Made by a program: the position numbers and the translations under genes. A stretch of 43,054 nucleotides of DNA from Nitrobacter sp. 62-23 (GTDB lineage: Bacteria; Pseudomonadota; Alphaproteobacteria; Rhizobiales; Xanthobacteraceae): assembly GCF_001897285.1 (NCBI RefSeq), contig NZ_MKSM01000090.1, forward strand, positions 1-43,054, read 5' to 3'. The notes beneath the pieces were generated by a model. The model saw only the letters and a program-made list of their open reading frames with translations, had not been told where the DNA came from and did no database searches. The number at the start of each line of letters is the position of its first letter. The first letter of the stretch is position 1. This document shows, piece after piece, positions 16,158 through 23,374 of the stretch.

Positions 16158-16817
16158 TTGGCGACACGCGCAAAGAAGGAAGGCGGGACCAAGCCGCGAG
16201 CCAACGCTCCTGAAAAGGCGCCAGCGCCCGCGGCCAGCGAAAATGTCGACGTCATCGTCAGCAAGGTCGGCGAGAAGATCGCGGCGCTGCGCCGCAAGAA
16301 ACGGCTCTCGCTGCAGGGTCTCGCCGATGTCAGCGATGTGGCGCCCGCGACGATCCACAAAATCGAGCGCAGCGGGATGGTCCCCACGATCACCACGCTG
16401 CTGAAGCTCGCGACCGCGCTCGGTGTGACCGTCGGTTATTTCGTGGAAGAGGACGAGAATGCGTCGGCCCCCTTCCAGTTCACGCCGACGGATCATCGTC
16501 AACCCATCTACACGCCCCACAAAGGGCTGAGCCTTGGCAATATCTCCGGGTCCTATCGCCAGTTCGTGACCGCCGCCGCGGTCGCGACCATGGCGCCAGG
16601 CGCGTCCAGCGGCGACCAGATCCTGCACCACACCGGCGAGGAGCTGATCTTCGTGCTGTCCGGAGAGGTCGTATTCCGGATGGACGAGGACGACTATGTC
16701 CTGAAGACCGGTGACTCGCTCCATTTCCAGGGAGGCGTTCCTCACCACTGGGAGAACCGGAGCAAGGAACCTGCCCAACTCATCTGGTATGTCTTCCGCA
16801 ACCGCGAGAATGCCTGA
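16158..16817 (+). CDS. XRE-family regulator with C-terminal cupin domain
   Basis: A 219-residue two-domain regulator. After a Lys/Ala/Pro-rich N-terminal tail, an XRE helix-turn-helix spans about residues 30-95 (GEKIAALRRKKRLSLQGLAD, then PATIHKIERSGMVPTITTLL). A cupin_2 domain follows, with HHTGEELIFVLSGEVVFRMD and the second motif LHFQGGVPHHWEN, whose His/Glu residues could bind a metal or a small-molecule effector. This class often represses catabolic genes and senses a substrate such as an amino acid, polyamine or sulfonate. Start codon is TTG, preceded by GGAGAG. It is a good candidate for the regulator that binds the shared fdrA/comA promoter element, but that link is inferred. Confidence 0.9.
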   Translation: MATRAKKEGGTKPRANAPEKAPAPAASENVDVIVSKVGEKIAALRRKKRLSLQGLADVSDVAPATIHKIERSGMVPTITTLLKLATALGVTVGYFVEEDENASAPFQFTPTDHRQPIYTPHKGLSLGNISGSYRQFVTAAAVATMAPGASSGDQILHHTGEELIFVLSGEVVFRMDEDDYVLKTGDSLHFQGGVPHHWENRSKEPAQLIWYVFRNRENA

Positions 16818-16869
16818 GCTTCGAGGAAATGCCGCCGATCGTCCGCCGCGATGCGAACGACCGGCGGCG

Positions 16870-17000
16870 TGAGTCCCGCTATAGCGTTTTCGAGCGAAGC
16901 ACGTTCTCGGGCTTGACCCGAGGATGGATACCGGTTCGCGTGAAGAAAACGCGTCAAAACAATATCCAGAGCTTCGCTTCTGATTCAATCAGAAGCGAGA
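16870..17000. repeat. Alphaproteobacterial dispersed intergenic element (RIME-like)
   Basis: The intergenic space between the XRE gene and the converging lyase gene holds a block I recognise from intergenic regions of rhizobia and related bacteria: AGCGTTTTCGAGCGAAGC, then GGATACCGGTTCGCG and GAAGAAAACGCGTCAAAACA. Internally, CTCGGG/CCCGAG form a short hairpin, and TCGCTTCTGATT (16974-16985) pairs perfectly with AATCAGAAGCGA (16987-16998), giving a 12-bp stem that may also terminate transcription from both sides. Repeat naming is from memory. Confidence 0.65.
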
Positions 17001-17005
17001 ATGCT

Positions 17006-18526
17006 CTAGCCGTTGACGAGGGTCTCGACGCGCTGGAGCAACTGCTGCTCTACCTCGTCGAAATGAGCAAGCTGCGTGCCGGCCTGGCACCCCAGTTCGG
17101 TCGCACTCTGCGCAAAGCGAGCCGCCATGTCGGCAACGACCGCCGGTGCCGCTCCACCGTGGGCAGAGCGACTGGCGACGATTTGGCGCGGATCCAGCGC
17201 GGCGGCGAGCTTGCCGGGGTCAAGCGCAAGGTCGAGGCCGGCCACCTGTTGCGCGGCCCGCCTGATCCCTTCGGCATCGACATCGACGCCGCGCCGGCCG
17301 GCGGCGCTGGCTTCGCGGACGGCCTGGCCGACAATCTTGTAGGCGCTCCGGTAATCGATACCGCATTCGACCATGACATATTCGGCCAGATCCGTCGCCT
17401 GGCTGAAGCCGGCCTCGAGCGCCTTCCACAACCGATCTTCGTTGACCGTCAAGGTCTTGACGACGCCGCGGCTTAGGTTGCTGATCTTGACCGCATAGTC
17501 GAGCGCACGGGGCAACTCGCCATAAGCGAAAATCAGGTTGTCGCTGCGCGCCGAGGGGGTCTTCACGACCGCGAGGAAACCCGACAGGCGGCCGATGAGC
17601 ATGCCGCTGCCGCCGCGGATGATGGTGAGCGCATAGGGGTTGCGCTTCTGCGGCATCAGCACCGACGAACGGGTATAGGGACCGGCCAGGTCCACATAGT
17701 TGAACTCCTGGCTCGACCAGATCTCGAGATCCTCGGCGAGCTTGGACTGGTTCGACAACAGGCTGACGCCGGTCGACAGGATGTCGATGAACGTGTCGAC
17801 CTGCCACATCGCGTCGCGGGTATGCTCGATGACCGCCTCGAAGCCAAGCAACGAAGCGAGATAGCCGCGATCCGCGAGCAGATGGCTGCCATTGACGCAG
17901 CCGGCGCCGCCCGGGCTGCGATTGACCGCGTGAAGCGCCGACAGCAGCCGCTCACCATCTCGCAATGCCGGCGGGACGAAGCCGAGCAGATAATGTCCGA
18001 AGGTCGAAGGCTGGGCCTGCTGAAGATAGGTCTGGTCCGCCATGAAGCTTTCACGATGGCGGTCCGCGACGGCGCAGGCGGCCTCGGCGAAGGACGCGCC
18101 TGATTTTAGCAACTCCGCCGTCAGCCGACGCAGAACGATGCGGAAGGCGACGCGAGCCGCCTCGCGGCGCGGCCGGCCGGCGTGAAGCCAACCCGCGCAA
18201 TCGCCTATGCGCTCCGCGAAGAAGCGCTCGCGAGAATTATAGGCTTCTCCATGATGGGGATCATAGGGGAAGTCGCTCGCATCCCTGCGATGGGCCTCCA
18301 GCAGCACCGAGAGGAGCTCGCGCGCCACATCGTCGGAGATGATCGCGCGGTGATGCAGGTCGAGAACATGCGCGAAATCGGCGATGTTCAGGCCATGATG
18401 CAGCACGCCCGCATCGGCGATCTCCCATCCGAATCCAGCTTCGATCAGCTCCGGCGCCGGCCCATCGGCGGAAGGGCCTTCAACGCGGGGGGCGGCCCGT
18501 TTTTCTCCGGCGGCGAGCATGGTCAT
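17006..18526 (-). CDS. Argininosuccinate-lyase-like enzyme with altered active site (XcbE-type candidate)
   Basis: A 506-residue member of the fumarase/aspartase superfamily closest to argininosuccinate lyase. Superfamily signature RSSVLMPQKRNPYALT is at 286-301. Compared with true lyases three sites differ: GRSRND is GRPRRE (about 117-122), the catalytic His of THLQ is Tyr167 in QTYLQQAQP, and the Glu that ends the signature is Thr301. So it is unlikely to make arginine. Last gene of the comA operon; its ATG overlaps the PLP gene stop (ATGA at 18523-18526). By analogy with Xanthobacter coenzyme M genes it may add cysteine to, or eliminate from, a sulfonate intermediate; the exact step is inference. 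Confidence 0.85.
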   Translation of the reverse strand: MTMLAAGEKRAAPRVEGPSADGPAPELIEAGFGWEIADAGVLHHGLNIADFAHVLDLHHRAIISDDVARELLSVLLEAHRRDASDFPYDPHHGEAYNSRERFFAERIGDCAGWLHAGRPRREAARVAFRIVLRRLTAELLKSGASFAEAACAVADRHRESFMADQTYLQQAQPSTFGHYLLGFVPPALRDGERLLSALHAVNRSPGGAGCVNGSHLLADRGYLASLLGFEAVIEHTRDAMWQVDTFIDILSTGVSLLSNQSKLAEDLEIWSSQEFNYVDLAGPYTRSSVLMPQKRNPYALTIIRGGSGMLIGRLSGFLAVVKTPSARSDNLIFAYGELPRALDYAVKISNLSRGVVKTLTVNEDRLWKALEAGFSQATDLAEYVMVECGIDYRSAYKIVGQAVREASAAGRRGVDVDAEGIRRAAQQVAGLDLALDPGKLAAALDPRQIVASRSAHGGAAPAVVADMAARFAQSATELGCQAGTQLAHFDEVEQQLLQRVETLVNG

Positions 18527-19539
18527 TTGGTCTCCTGATGATAAGGCGAAGGATGGCGGGGGCTTCCCAGCCGATCGGCGACCGCGAGCGCACCGCCGGT
18601 ATGCCAGTAGAGGATCGACCGGTCGGTTTGTGGCAGCAGGTCGCGCAGCCAGCGCAGCGCCTTGCCGTTATAGGTCGTGTCGATGAGCAAGCCCGACCGG
18701 CGCATCAGCTCGTCGACGAATGCCGCGTCGTCCGCGTCGTAGCGATTGAAGCCCGCGCCGCGTCCGTCCACCAGCTCCCAACGGCAGCGCACGTTCGCGA
18801 GGCGCAAACGCCTCTCCCCGCATCCCCGCGCCTTGGCGTCGATTTCGTCGCGCAGCGCTTCAGGCGGACGAGAGACGCTGACGCCGATCAGTTCGACGTC
18901 GAGCGGGCTTTCTTTGTCGTCGCCTTCAAAGTCAAACAGAAAGCCGGCGAGCAGCCCAGCGATGCTGCCGCCCGATCCCACGGGGATGACCAGCGTGAGG
19001 GCATCGATGCCGGCCAGTCGTAGTTGGCGGCGGACTTCGCCCGCTGCATGGGCATATCCGAGTGCACCGATCACCGTGGCCCCGCCGCGTGGTACCGGAT
19101 AGGGACGCCGGCCCTGCGCCCGCAGGACATCCGCGAGCGCGTCCGCCGCGTCCTCCATGGTCGAACGATCAACGGATCCGGTATAGCGGATCGTAGCGCC
19201 TGCCGCCTCGCCTACCGCGAGCGCCGCGGGCTTTGGGCTGGGTTCGGTTCCATAGCTGACCTGGACGGTCTCCAGACCATGCGCGGTGCATGCGGCCGTC
19301 ATCAGCGCCGCGAAATTCGATGTCGGGCCGCCGCAGAGCACGACCATGTCGCAGCTCTGCGCTTTGGCATCACCCAGCAGATATTCGATCGTCCGGACCT
19401 TGTTCCCGCCCCAGGAATGGCCGGTGAGATCGTCTCGCTTCACCCAGAACGCCTTCCGCCCCAGCGCAGCGCCAAGATCGGGACGATGCTGAAGCGGGGT
19501 CGGCAGGGCGGCGAGCGGCAGGTGTGGCGGCACGATCAT
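18523..19539 (-). CDS. D-cysteine desulfhydrase/ACC deaminase-family PLP enzyme (XcbD-type candidate)
   Basis: A 338-residue fold-type II PLP enzyme of the ACC deaminase/D-cysteine desulfhydrase family. The PLP lysine is in SWGGNKVRTIEYLLGDA, the substrate loop is LCGGPTSNFAALM, the phosphate-binding Gly-rich loop is PVGSGGSIAGLLAGF, and the C-terminus has ILYWHTGGALAV. These enzymes cleave C-S bonds or the ACC ring with release of ammonia and a keto acid. In the coenzyme M context a C-S beta-elimination that liberates the thiol from a cysteine adduct is a sensible job, but unproven. ATG 19539 overlaps the stop of the upstream lyase (4 bases), and its own stop overlaps the next ATG. Confidence 0.88.
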   Translation of the reverse strand: MIVPPHLPLAALPTPLQHRPDLGAALGRKAFWVKRDDLTGHSWGGNKVRTIEYLLGDAKAQSCDMVVLCGGPTSNFAALMTAACTAHGLETVQVSYGTEPSPKPAALAVGEAAGATIRYTGSVDRSTMEDAADALADVLRAQGRRPYPVPRGGATVIGALGYAHAAGEVRRQLRLAGIDALTLVIPVGSGGSIAGLLAGFLFDFEGDDKESPLDVELIGVSVSRPPEALRDEIDAKARGCGERRLRLANVRCRWELVDGRGAGFNRYDADDAAFVDELMRRSGLLIDTTYNGKALRWLRDLLPQTDRSILYWHTGGALAVADRLGSPRHPSPYHQETK

Positions 19540-20879
19540 TGCCAATGTTCCGGTTCGGTCTCGCGGCGTTGCCGGGAGGCCGCGACCACGCGATCGACCA
19601 TCTCCGGTCCCGCGCCCAGATCGACATCTGCGATTGCCGCGAGTTCGGCCGGCGTCGCCACGCCGTCCAGCGCGTCCGCAAGCGAGAGCCGCTCGTCGCG
19701 AGCACGCCGATAGGCCTGTTGAAGCGTCTGCTGCGCGGCATGTTTGCCCAGGCGTGTCGCCATGAGGCTGAGCAGATGCTCCGATGCCGGTACGAGCGCG
19801 AGATTGCGCGCCATGGCCTGAGCGTCGACTTCGAGCCCGTCGAGCAGGGTTCGGGTGAGCGAACAGGCAGCGAGGACGGAATGGGAAAGCGTGGGAAAGA
19901 CCGACCATTCGAGCTTCCAGGCGCGACCGTCGCGTTCATGCTCGTGAACCATGGCGTCAGCGAGAAGCGCGTTTTGTGCGCGCGCCAGCTGGGCGAGCGT
20001 AACAATCTGTTCGCTGTTCTCCGGATTGCGCTTGTGCGGCATGGTGATGCTGCCGACCGTGCTGGCGGACGGGCGCTCGCCTAGCTCGCCTATTTCGCGG
20101 CGTTGGAGGCCATAGACCTCGTTGGCGATCCGGGCGAGTGTGTTGGCCGCCATCGCGGACACGCTCGCGAATTCGACGAAGCGGTCCCTGGCCGACAGCC
20201 AGGAAATGGACGGTTCGGCCAGCCCGACATGCCGGCAAAAGGCTGCGCGCAGCGCCAGACCCTGGGGTTCGAAGAAGCCGAGCGTCCCGACCGCTCCCGC
20301 GAACTGTCCTGTCAGCCAGCGGTCGCGGCCGTCGTGCAATCTGGACAGATCTCGGCCGACCTGGTCGGCCCAGCTCGCGATCTTGAAGCCGAGCGGGATG
20401 GGTGAGCCGAGCTGGCCATGGGTTCGGCCCGCCATCGGCGTCTTCCTATGCGTCACGGCGAGATCGAGAAGCCTGTCTTCGATCGCACGCAGGTCCCGCC
20501 AGAGGACCAGGCCGGTCGCGGCGAGCTCAAGCACCTGCGATGTGTCGGTGATGTCCTGGACGGTGGCGCCATAATAGACGAACGGCGCCGCCGACGGCGG
20601 CAGCAGATCCTGCAGGACTTGGATCATCCCCAGGGTCGAGTGGCCTGTCGCGCGCGTCGCCTCGGCGATGCGATCAATCGGGAGATCGCGATCCTGAAGC
20701 GCGGTTATATCGCGCGCGGCCGCTGCCGGGATGAGGTCCAGCTCGGCTTGCGCTTGTGCCAAGGCGATGATGACGCCGAGCCAGCGGCGAGCCCTGGCCG
20801 GTTCGTCGAAGATGGCGTGGCTTTCCGGCGTCGACCAGCGATGGCCGAAAATCCGGGAGTCGATCAGGTGCGCGTCCAC
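19536..20879 (-). CDS. Adenylosuccinate-lyase-like fumarase-superfamily enzyme (XcbC-type candidate)
   Basis: A 447-residue fumarase/aspartase-superfamily protein resembling adenylosuccinate lyase and carboxymuconate cycloisomerase. It retains the canonical residues: His154 in GRTHGQ and the signature STVGSITMPHKRNPENSE (273-290) with the catalytic serine in its flexible loop. In Xanthobacter a superfamily member (XcbC1) eliminates phosphate from phosphosulfolactate to give sulfoacrylate; this gene, directly in the comA operon, is the best candidate for that step. The start is GTG at 20879, overlapping the preceding gene by 16 bases. The equivalence is inferred from context and not from alignment. 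Confidence 0.87.
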   Translation of the reverse strand: MDAHLIDSRIFGHRWSTPESHAIFDEPARARRWLGVIIALAQAQAELDLIPAAAARDITALQDRDLPIDRIAEATRATGHSTLGMIQVLQDLLPPSAAPFVYYGATVQDITDTSQVLELAATGLVLWRDLRAIEDRLLDLAVTHRKTPMAGRTHGQLGSPIPLGFKIASWADQVGRDLSRLHDGRDRWLTGQFAGAVGTLGFFEPQGLALRAAFCRHVGLAEPSISWLSARDRFVEFASVSAMAANTLARIANEVYGLQRREIGELGERPSASTVGSITMPHKRNPENSEQIVTLAQLARAQNALLADAMVHEHERDGRAWKLEWSVFPTLSHSVLAACSLTRTLLDGLEVDAQAMARNLALVPASEHLLSLMATRLGKHAAQQTLQQAYRRARDERLSLADALDGVATPAELAAIADVDLGAGPEMVDRVVAASRQRRETEPEHWQ

Positions 20880-21745
20880 GGCACATCCACCTTGGAAAGG
20901 ATATGGACGAGCGCCTTGCGCACCTCATCCAGGGACGAACCCCAGGGGACATAGGTAGCGAGGTCACGTGCCTCGACGCCCTCCTGAATCAGGCAGCAGC
21001 GGGTGATGGTGCGTGCCGGATCGAGGTGCTTGCCGAGAAAGCGGGTCGGGCAGATGTCGACCACCGGTGCGTTCGCGCCATAAAACCAGCGGTGGATCTG
21101 CTGGGAGCGGTCGCAGCCGAGCAGGATCCAGTCGACCTTGCGCGGGCGCTCATCAAGATAGGCGACCTTGGTCTCGGCAAATTCGAGACCCGATCCCCGG
21201 CAGGGCACCAACACCTCGGCGGGCAGCGGGCTGACATGAGCCGCGAGTTCCTCGCGGCTGTCGATCAGCATCGGCACAGGCACGATCGGCGGCAGATCTT
21301 CGGCAACCGCGAGAACGCGCTCCACCTGATCCAGCAGCTTCGAGGGAAAGGGCGGGACGATGTCGAAGACATTGAGGAGCAGCGGCGCGGGATTGAGGAT
21401 GAAGCTCACATGGCCGTACTCGCCCTCGACGATCACGCAGGGCACATCCGGGTTCTTGACCGCCACGAGTGCGAGCTGGGAGGGAATGGCCGTGTCGATA
21501 TCCGGTTCGTAGAAATATCGGCAGCTCGCCGCCGGAGCGAGAACCCTGACGGCCTGGATCACCGAGAAGATCGCCTTGCTCTCGGGTCGGTCCACCTCGA
21601 TCAGCGCGCATTCCTCGCCGAGCCGGGCGACGATGAAGCGCGTTCGCATATAGGCTTCGCGCCCGAGGAAATGCTGTTCCAGCCAGGCCGGTTCGAGGCT
21701 CTCGACATCGCTGCTGATTGCGACCTGCCGATAGCGTGTCGGCAT
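20864..21745 (-). CDS. Conserved-looking unknown protein in the comA operon
   Basis: A 293-residue protein with no family I can name. It contains EYGHVSFILNP, VDICPTRFLGKHLD, ITRCCLIQEG and a final block VPWGSSLDEVRKAL; the Cys-containing C-terminal third looks conserved in character (buried, charged-patterned). No signal peptide or transmembrane segment. ATG 21745 begins 19 bases after the comA stop and the gene overlaps the next lyase by 16 bases, so it is translated with the coenzyme-M-type enzymes. It could be a missing enzyme of that pathway, or a carrier or regulator. Confidence 0.82.
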   Translation of the reverse strand: MPTRYRQVAISSDVESLEPAWLEQHFLGREAYMRTRFIVARLGEECALIEVDRPESKAIFSVIQAVRVLAPAASCRYFYEPDIDTAIPSQLALVAVKNPDVPCVIVEGEYGHVSFILNPAPLLLNVFDIVPPFPSKLLDQVERVLAVAEDLPPIVPVPMLIDSREELAAHVSPLPAEVLVPCRGSGLEFAETKVAYLDERPRKVDWILLGCDRSQQIHRWFYGANAPVVDICPTRFLGKHLDPARTITRCCLIQEGVEARDLATYVPWGSSLDEVRKALVHILSKVDVPWTRT

Positions 21746-21764
21746 GATGTTCCGGGCTGAAGGG

Positions 21765-22571
21765 TCAAGCGCGAACAAGGTGGGGGCCCTCGCTATCGGC
21801 GTCGGCCAGCAGTTCGAGCGTGTCGGCGCGCAGCCCGAGGCGGAGAGTCTCGAGGCTGATCACGTCGCCGGGCAGGATGTTCCCCAGATTGACCTCCGGA
21901 CCGAACTCCCGGATCAAAAAGGCCTGTTGCGCCCGCTGCGGCGCCTCGAAGACGAGCTTGTCGGCGAACATGCTACGCGTGATCGCGTGGAGGATGTCGT
22001 TCCTGACCTTGCCATATTCGTCATAGAGCCCGACGGTTCCGCTTTCGCGCCCTTCGATCACGATCCAGCGCGCGCCGGCACGGGCATCCGTTTTGAGCTG
22101 ATTGACCCATTCTGCCGAGCTCAGCTGCTTGGTGGGATCCTTGCTTCCGATTTCGGAGAGAACCTCGAAGCCCAGGGCATTGGCACGCTCGATGAGCGCG
22201 AGCTTGTCGCGCGAGGGCATATGGGTCGCGCCATCGGATACCTCGACGCAGTCGAAGCCGCGTTCAGCTGCAAACTCGAAAAACGCCTCGGTGCGGCCTC
22301 GCAACCATGCGATTTCGAGCAACGTACCTCCGGGACACGTCTTGATGCCGGTGGTTTTCAGCAGCGCTATTTTCGCCGTTACTGTCGGGTCGACATAGGA
22401 GATGCCGAAGCCGAACTTCCAGATGTCGATATAGCCGGCTGCGGAGGTGAGGATCGCCTGGATATCCGCCGTGGTGCTGCCTTTATCGAGGATATGGGTG
22501 ATACCGGCCTTGCGCGGCTGCGTTGATCTTGCCGGGAGGTCAAGGAAGGTGGGAAGCTGGTCGGCGGACAT
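21765..22571 (-). CDS. comA: Phosphosulfolactate synthase (ComA family)
   Basis: A 268-residue TIM-barrel protein of the ComA family (about 250-270 residues usual). ComA adds sulfite to phosphoenolpyruvate to make phosphosulfolactate, the first step of coenzyme M synthesis in methanogens and in Xanthobacter (XcbB1). Motifs in order: LDKG (28-31), WKFGFG (51-56), CPGGTLLE (79-86), VEVSDG (109-114), EIGSKDP, VIEGRESG and FGPEVNLGNI. I start at ATG 22571, with an AAGGAGAG Shine-Dalgarno and a promoter upstream. It heads a five-gene, mostly overlapping operon with two lyases, a PLP enzyme and an unknown protein. Some bacterial homologues make other sulfonates such as sulfolactate, so the product should be treated as a sulfonate, probably coenzyme M. 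Confidence 0.92.
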   Translation of the reverse strand: MSADQLPTFLDLPARSTQPRKAGITHILDKGSTTADIQAILTSAAGYIDIWKFGFGISYVDPTVTAKIALLKTTGIKTCPGGTLLEIAWLRGRTEAFFEFAAERGFDCVEVSDGATHMPSRDKLALIERANALGFEVLSEIGSKDPTKQLSSAEWVNQLKTDARAGARWIVIEGRESGTVGLYDEYGKVRNDILHAITRSMFADKLVFEAPQRAQQAFLIREFGPEVNLGNILPGDVISLETLRLGLRADTLELLADADSEGPHLVRA

Positions 22572-22891
22572 GAGCGCCGCTCTCCTTGCGCGATATTTTA
22601 CTATAGTGTATAAGATAATCCTCATACGACATATCGTCAATGGCGAGACTCGGGACCAGCACCCAAAAATCCCTCTCGCGGCATCGCCTCGACTGGCGGC
22701 CACTCCTATCGAGCCATTGCTGTTTCCTCGAATTCCCAAGTCCGGGGTGCACGCGGACTCGCACATCCGCCGGCCGAGGATCACTATAGGAAAAATGCGA
22801 TGACAGTCGTCGGGACATACGTGGAGGTATCTCGCCCTCTCGCTGCAAGACCGATGCAGACATGCTCGGCTTCGGTCACCTTGAGTGGAGC
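22572..22891. other. 320-base gap between comA and osmC
   Basis: Holds the comA promoter/operator (22602-22640) and, at 22781-22803 on the plus strand, a related fragment with CACTATAGG, AAAAA and TGCGATGAC, which is a rearranged version of the same words. No convincing gene, RNA or terminator was seen in the rest. Confidence 0.5.
22602..22640 (-). promoter_or_regulatory. comA operon promoter with operator-like element
   Basis: On the minus strand, TTGACG (22640-22635) and TTATCT (22618-22613) form a sigma-70-like pair with a 16-base spacer. The spacer holds TGTCGTATGAGG (22631-22620) and CACTATA (22608-22602) lies just after the -10, 11 bases from it. The same parts with the same 11-base gap occur upstream of fdrA, which suggests one regulator for both operons. 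Confidence 0.6.
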
Positions 22892-23302
22892 TTAGGCCGT
22901 AATCAGTTGCGGGGCGATTACAATGTCCAGATCGGATTTCAGCGTATTGGTGAAGTAGCAGACGCGCTCGGCCTGTCGGATAAGGCCATCGAGCGCGGCG
23001 GGGTCGCACGCGACCCGCGCATCGATCCGGACGGCGCGGAAACGCGGCCCATCATAGAAGCCGGTCGCCGTGACATTGATCGCGTCCACCGCGATCGACC
23101 GGCGGCGCGCGCTGAACGCCAGGGCCAGCGTGAAGCAAGAGGCGATCGAGGACAGGAAGAGTTCGGTAGGTTGCGGTCCGCGGTCCGTACCGCCGACGCT
23201 TTCAGGCTCGTCCACCACCAGGGTGAAACGTCCTGCCTGGACTTCGCAGGAGAGGCCTCCTCGCCATTCGCTGACAACCGACCGCTCATGGTTCGCGGAC
23301 AT
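22892..23302 (-). CDS. OsmC-family protein
   Basis: A 136-residue OsmC/Ohr-fold protein. The first redox cysteine is in LFLSSIASCFTLAL and the second in RVCYFTNTLKSD, spaced as in OsmC proteins, with PQPTELFLSS as the typical helix start. Family members reduce organic hydroperoxides or act on low-molecular-weight thiols. A Shine-Dalgarno (AGGAG) precedes ATG 23302. It lies between the comA operon and mocR and is transcribed with neither clearly; a 320-base gap follows it. A protective role around thiol or peroxide chemistry in the island is inferred. Confidence 0.87.
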   Translation of the reverse strand: MSANHERSVVSEWRGGLSCEVQAGRFTLVVDEPESVGGTDRGPQPTELFLSSIASCFTLALAFSARRRSIAVDAINVTATGFYDGPRFRAVRIDARVACDPAALDGLIRQAERVCYFTNTLKSDLDIVIAPQLITA

Positions 23303-23374
23303 AGTCTCTCCTGATTATGAGCGGGCTTCCGGCGCGCGCAGCCATTTCGCTCGGCTGCGGGTCGGGTCCGCCCG

